64,000 nt of DNA from Thermaurantiacus tibetensis. Its GTDB lineage: Bacteria; Pseudomonadota; Alphaproteobacteria; Sphingomonadales; Sphingomonadaceae. Below are positions 63,314-64,000 of this stretch, in pieces. Position numbers and translations under genes: made by a program. The stretch spans positions 337,874 to 401,873 of the forward strand of contig NZ_JACHTM010000003.1 of assembly GCF_015354055.1 (NCBI RefSeq), given 5' to 3'. How positions within the stretch are numbered: the stretch's first letter is position 1; each line of letters opens with the position of its first letter. The notes beneath the pieces are model-generated. The model was not told the origin of the DNA. It did no database searches and saw only the letters and a program-made list of their open reading frames with translations.

Positions 63314-64000
63314 CTCGGCATCCTTTCGTGAAGGTGCCCAATTGTTTGGCAGTCAGAGCGACAATTCAAGGGCACGATCTCATCTTCGCACAGAGCCTGC
63401 TCGATCCCAGACGTGGTTTGGGGGAAAAGGGAGACAGACCATCTCTGCATGAAGACTTCGGAGAACTCTCCTTGTGCACTCAACAGGAGCAGAAGATCTG
63501 TCGCATCCATTGCTGAGTCGACGTGAAAATGACTGGCACAGAACCACGTGATTGTCTCACGCATCCGCGGCAGAACGTCGCAGTCAGGCCGTGAGGCCGG
63601 ATAGGCCCCGGGAGACCGAGAGCGCAGTTCGCCTTAAGCAAGCCCGACTCGCGCCAGCGCCGGCCTCATCCCCCTGGCGCGCAGCCCGCGGACCAGCGCA
63701 GCCTCGCGCCAGGGAGGGCTGCAACTCCTCCATCCGCGATCCCGGGCAGCCCGCGGCATGGGCAAGCTCCGTCGCGGCCGCCCTCGTCCGGGCCTTGCGC
63801 ATCCGCTTGCCCCACAGCCTGCCCGATCCCGCCCGGGGATGGCTCTTCCGGGGCCGGATCGGGACCCCGAGAGCCGATGACCCCGAGACGCCAAGGCGGA
63901 CGCCGAGGTGAAGGACCGGAATGCGGGGACGGTCAGTACCGCGCCGCGCTCAGGCGCCCGTGGCGACCCCCTCGTGCGCGGGCATCGGCACGCGGCCGGC
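63314..64000. other. 687-base right end without a supported gene
   Basis: 63314-63560 is A/T-richer than the rest and likely contains the AlpA promoter. Beyond that, G+C rises again and only open shadow frames are present. No integrase, tRNA or attachment site can be recognised before the window ends. Confidence 0.5.

Noticed and set aside
63552..63911. A 119-codon plus-strand frame near the right end
   Set aside because: Composition is shadow-like (Ser/Arg/Pro/Ala), with no start signal or motif.

Overview
This is high-GC DNA (visibly around 70% G+C) from a chromosome that looks alphaproteobacterial. The reasons are a Fur-boxed hmuRSTUV heme locus, TonB-dependent receptors of the sphingomonad/caulobacter style, many Tat-dependent periplasmic proteins and tight ATGA-type gene overlaps. 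Order and genus cannot be fixed from the sequence alone. No rRNA, CRISPR array or complete prophage is visible; there is one tRNA (Pro-UGG) at the left edge.

Layout. (1) 0-7.2 kb: tRNA-Pro, a decayed formylglycine-generating-enzyme-like pseudogene, then a complete heme uptake locus: hmuR divergent from hmuSTUV, with a Fur-like palindrome between them. (2) 7.25-23.15 kb: the most unusual part. Twelve tightly packed minus-strand genes run from a DUF3467 protein (22057) to a member of an uncharacterised family (7252). A canonical sigma-54 -24/-12 element lies just upstream of the first gene, and a PspF-like sigma-54 activator without a sensor domain is encoded directly upstream, with repeats that could be its enhancer. 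The genes encode four paralogues of one unknown family, two paralogues of a second, a subtilisin-like protease joined by ATGA overlap to a Trypco2-type protein, a 1082-residue protein with a permuted-papain (YiiX-like) peptidase domain, a protein with a weak ABBA-prenyltransferase-like pattern, and a small orphan. I regard this as a candidate undescribed system. (3) 23.4-30.8 kb: a two-component system divergent from an RND heavy-metal-type efflux operon (adaptor, pump, TolC). (4) 30.85-35.8 kb: dabB-dabA inorganic carbon uptake with a divergent LysR regulator. (5) 35.85-40.1 kb: a PepSY protein, a VIT-family metal transporter, a DUF1345 membrane protein and a second two-component system. (6) 40.2-46.9 kb: a periplasmic cluster (nitrilase-like, DUF1838, VOC, alpha/beta hydrolase, RidA-DUF1330 fusion, TonB receptor). 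Two of its enzyme-like members lack catalytic residues.

(7) 46.9-56.7 kb is a decay zone: an adenylation-carrier-acyltransferase gene split by an amber codon, a FecR/TonB-receptor gene fusion with a frameshift, a 4-hydroxy-2-oxovalerate aldolase pseudogene, a truncated IS630 transposase and a diverged 110-bp repeat. (8) 56.8-61.3 kb: LysR regulator, SdsA-type alkyl sulfatase, outer-membrane MetA-like protein and a lipoprotein. (9) 61.3-64 kb: a membrane-protein gene with two cancelling homopolymer indels, then an AlpA-like excisionase/regulator leading two small unknown genes, which looks like the edge of an integrated element.

Functional themes are metal and heme handling (hmu, RND efflux, VIT), carbon uptake (dab), periplasmic catabolism, and the sigma-54-controlled protease-containing locus. 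Function calls rest on motifs read by eye; no database search was possible.
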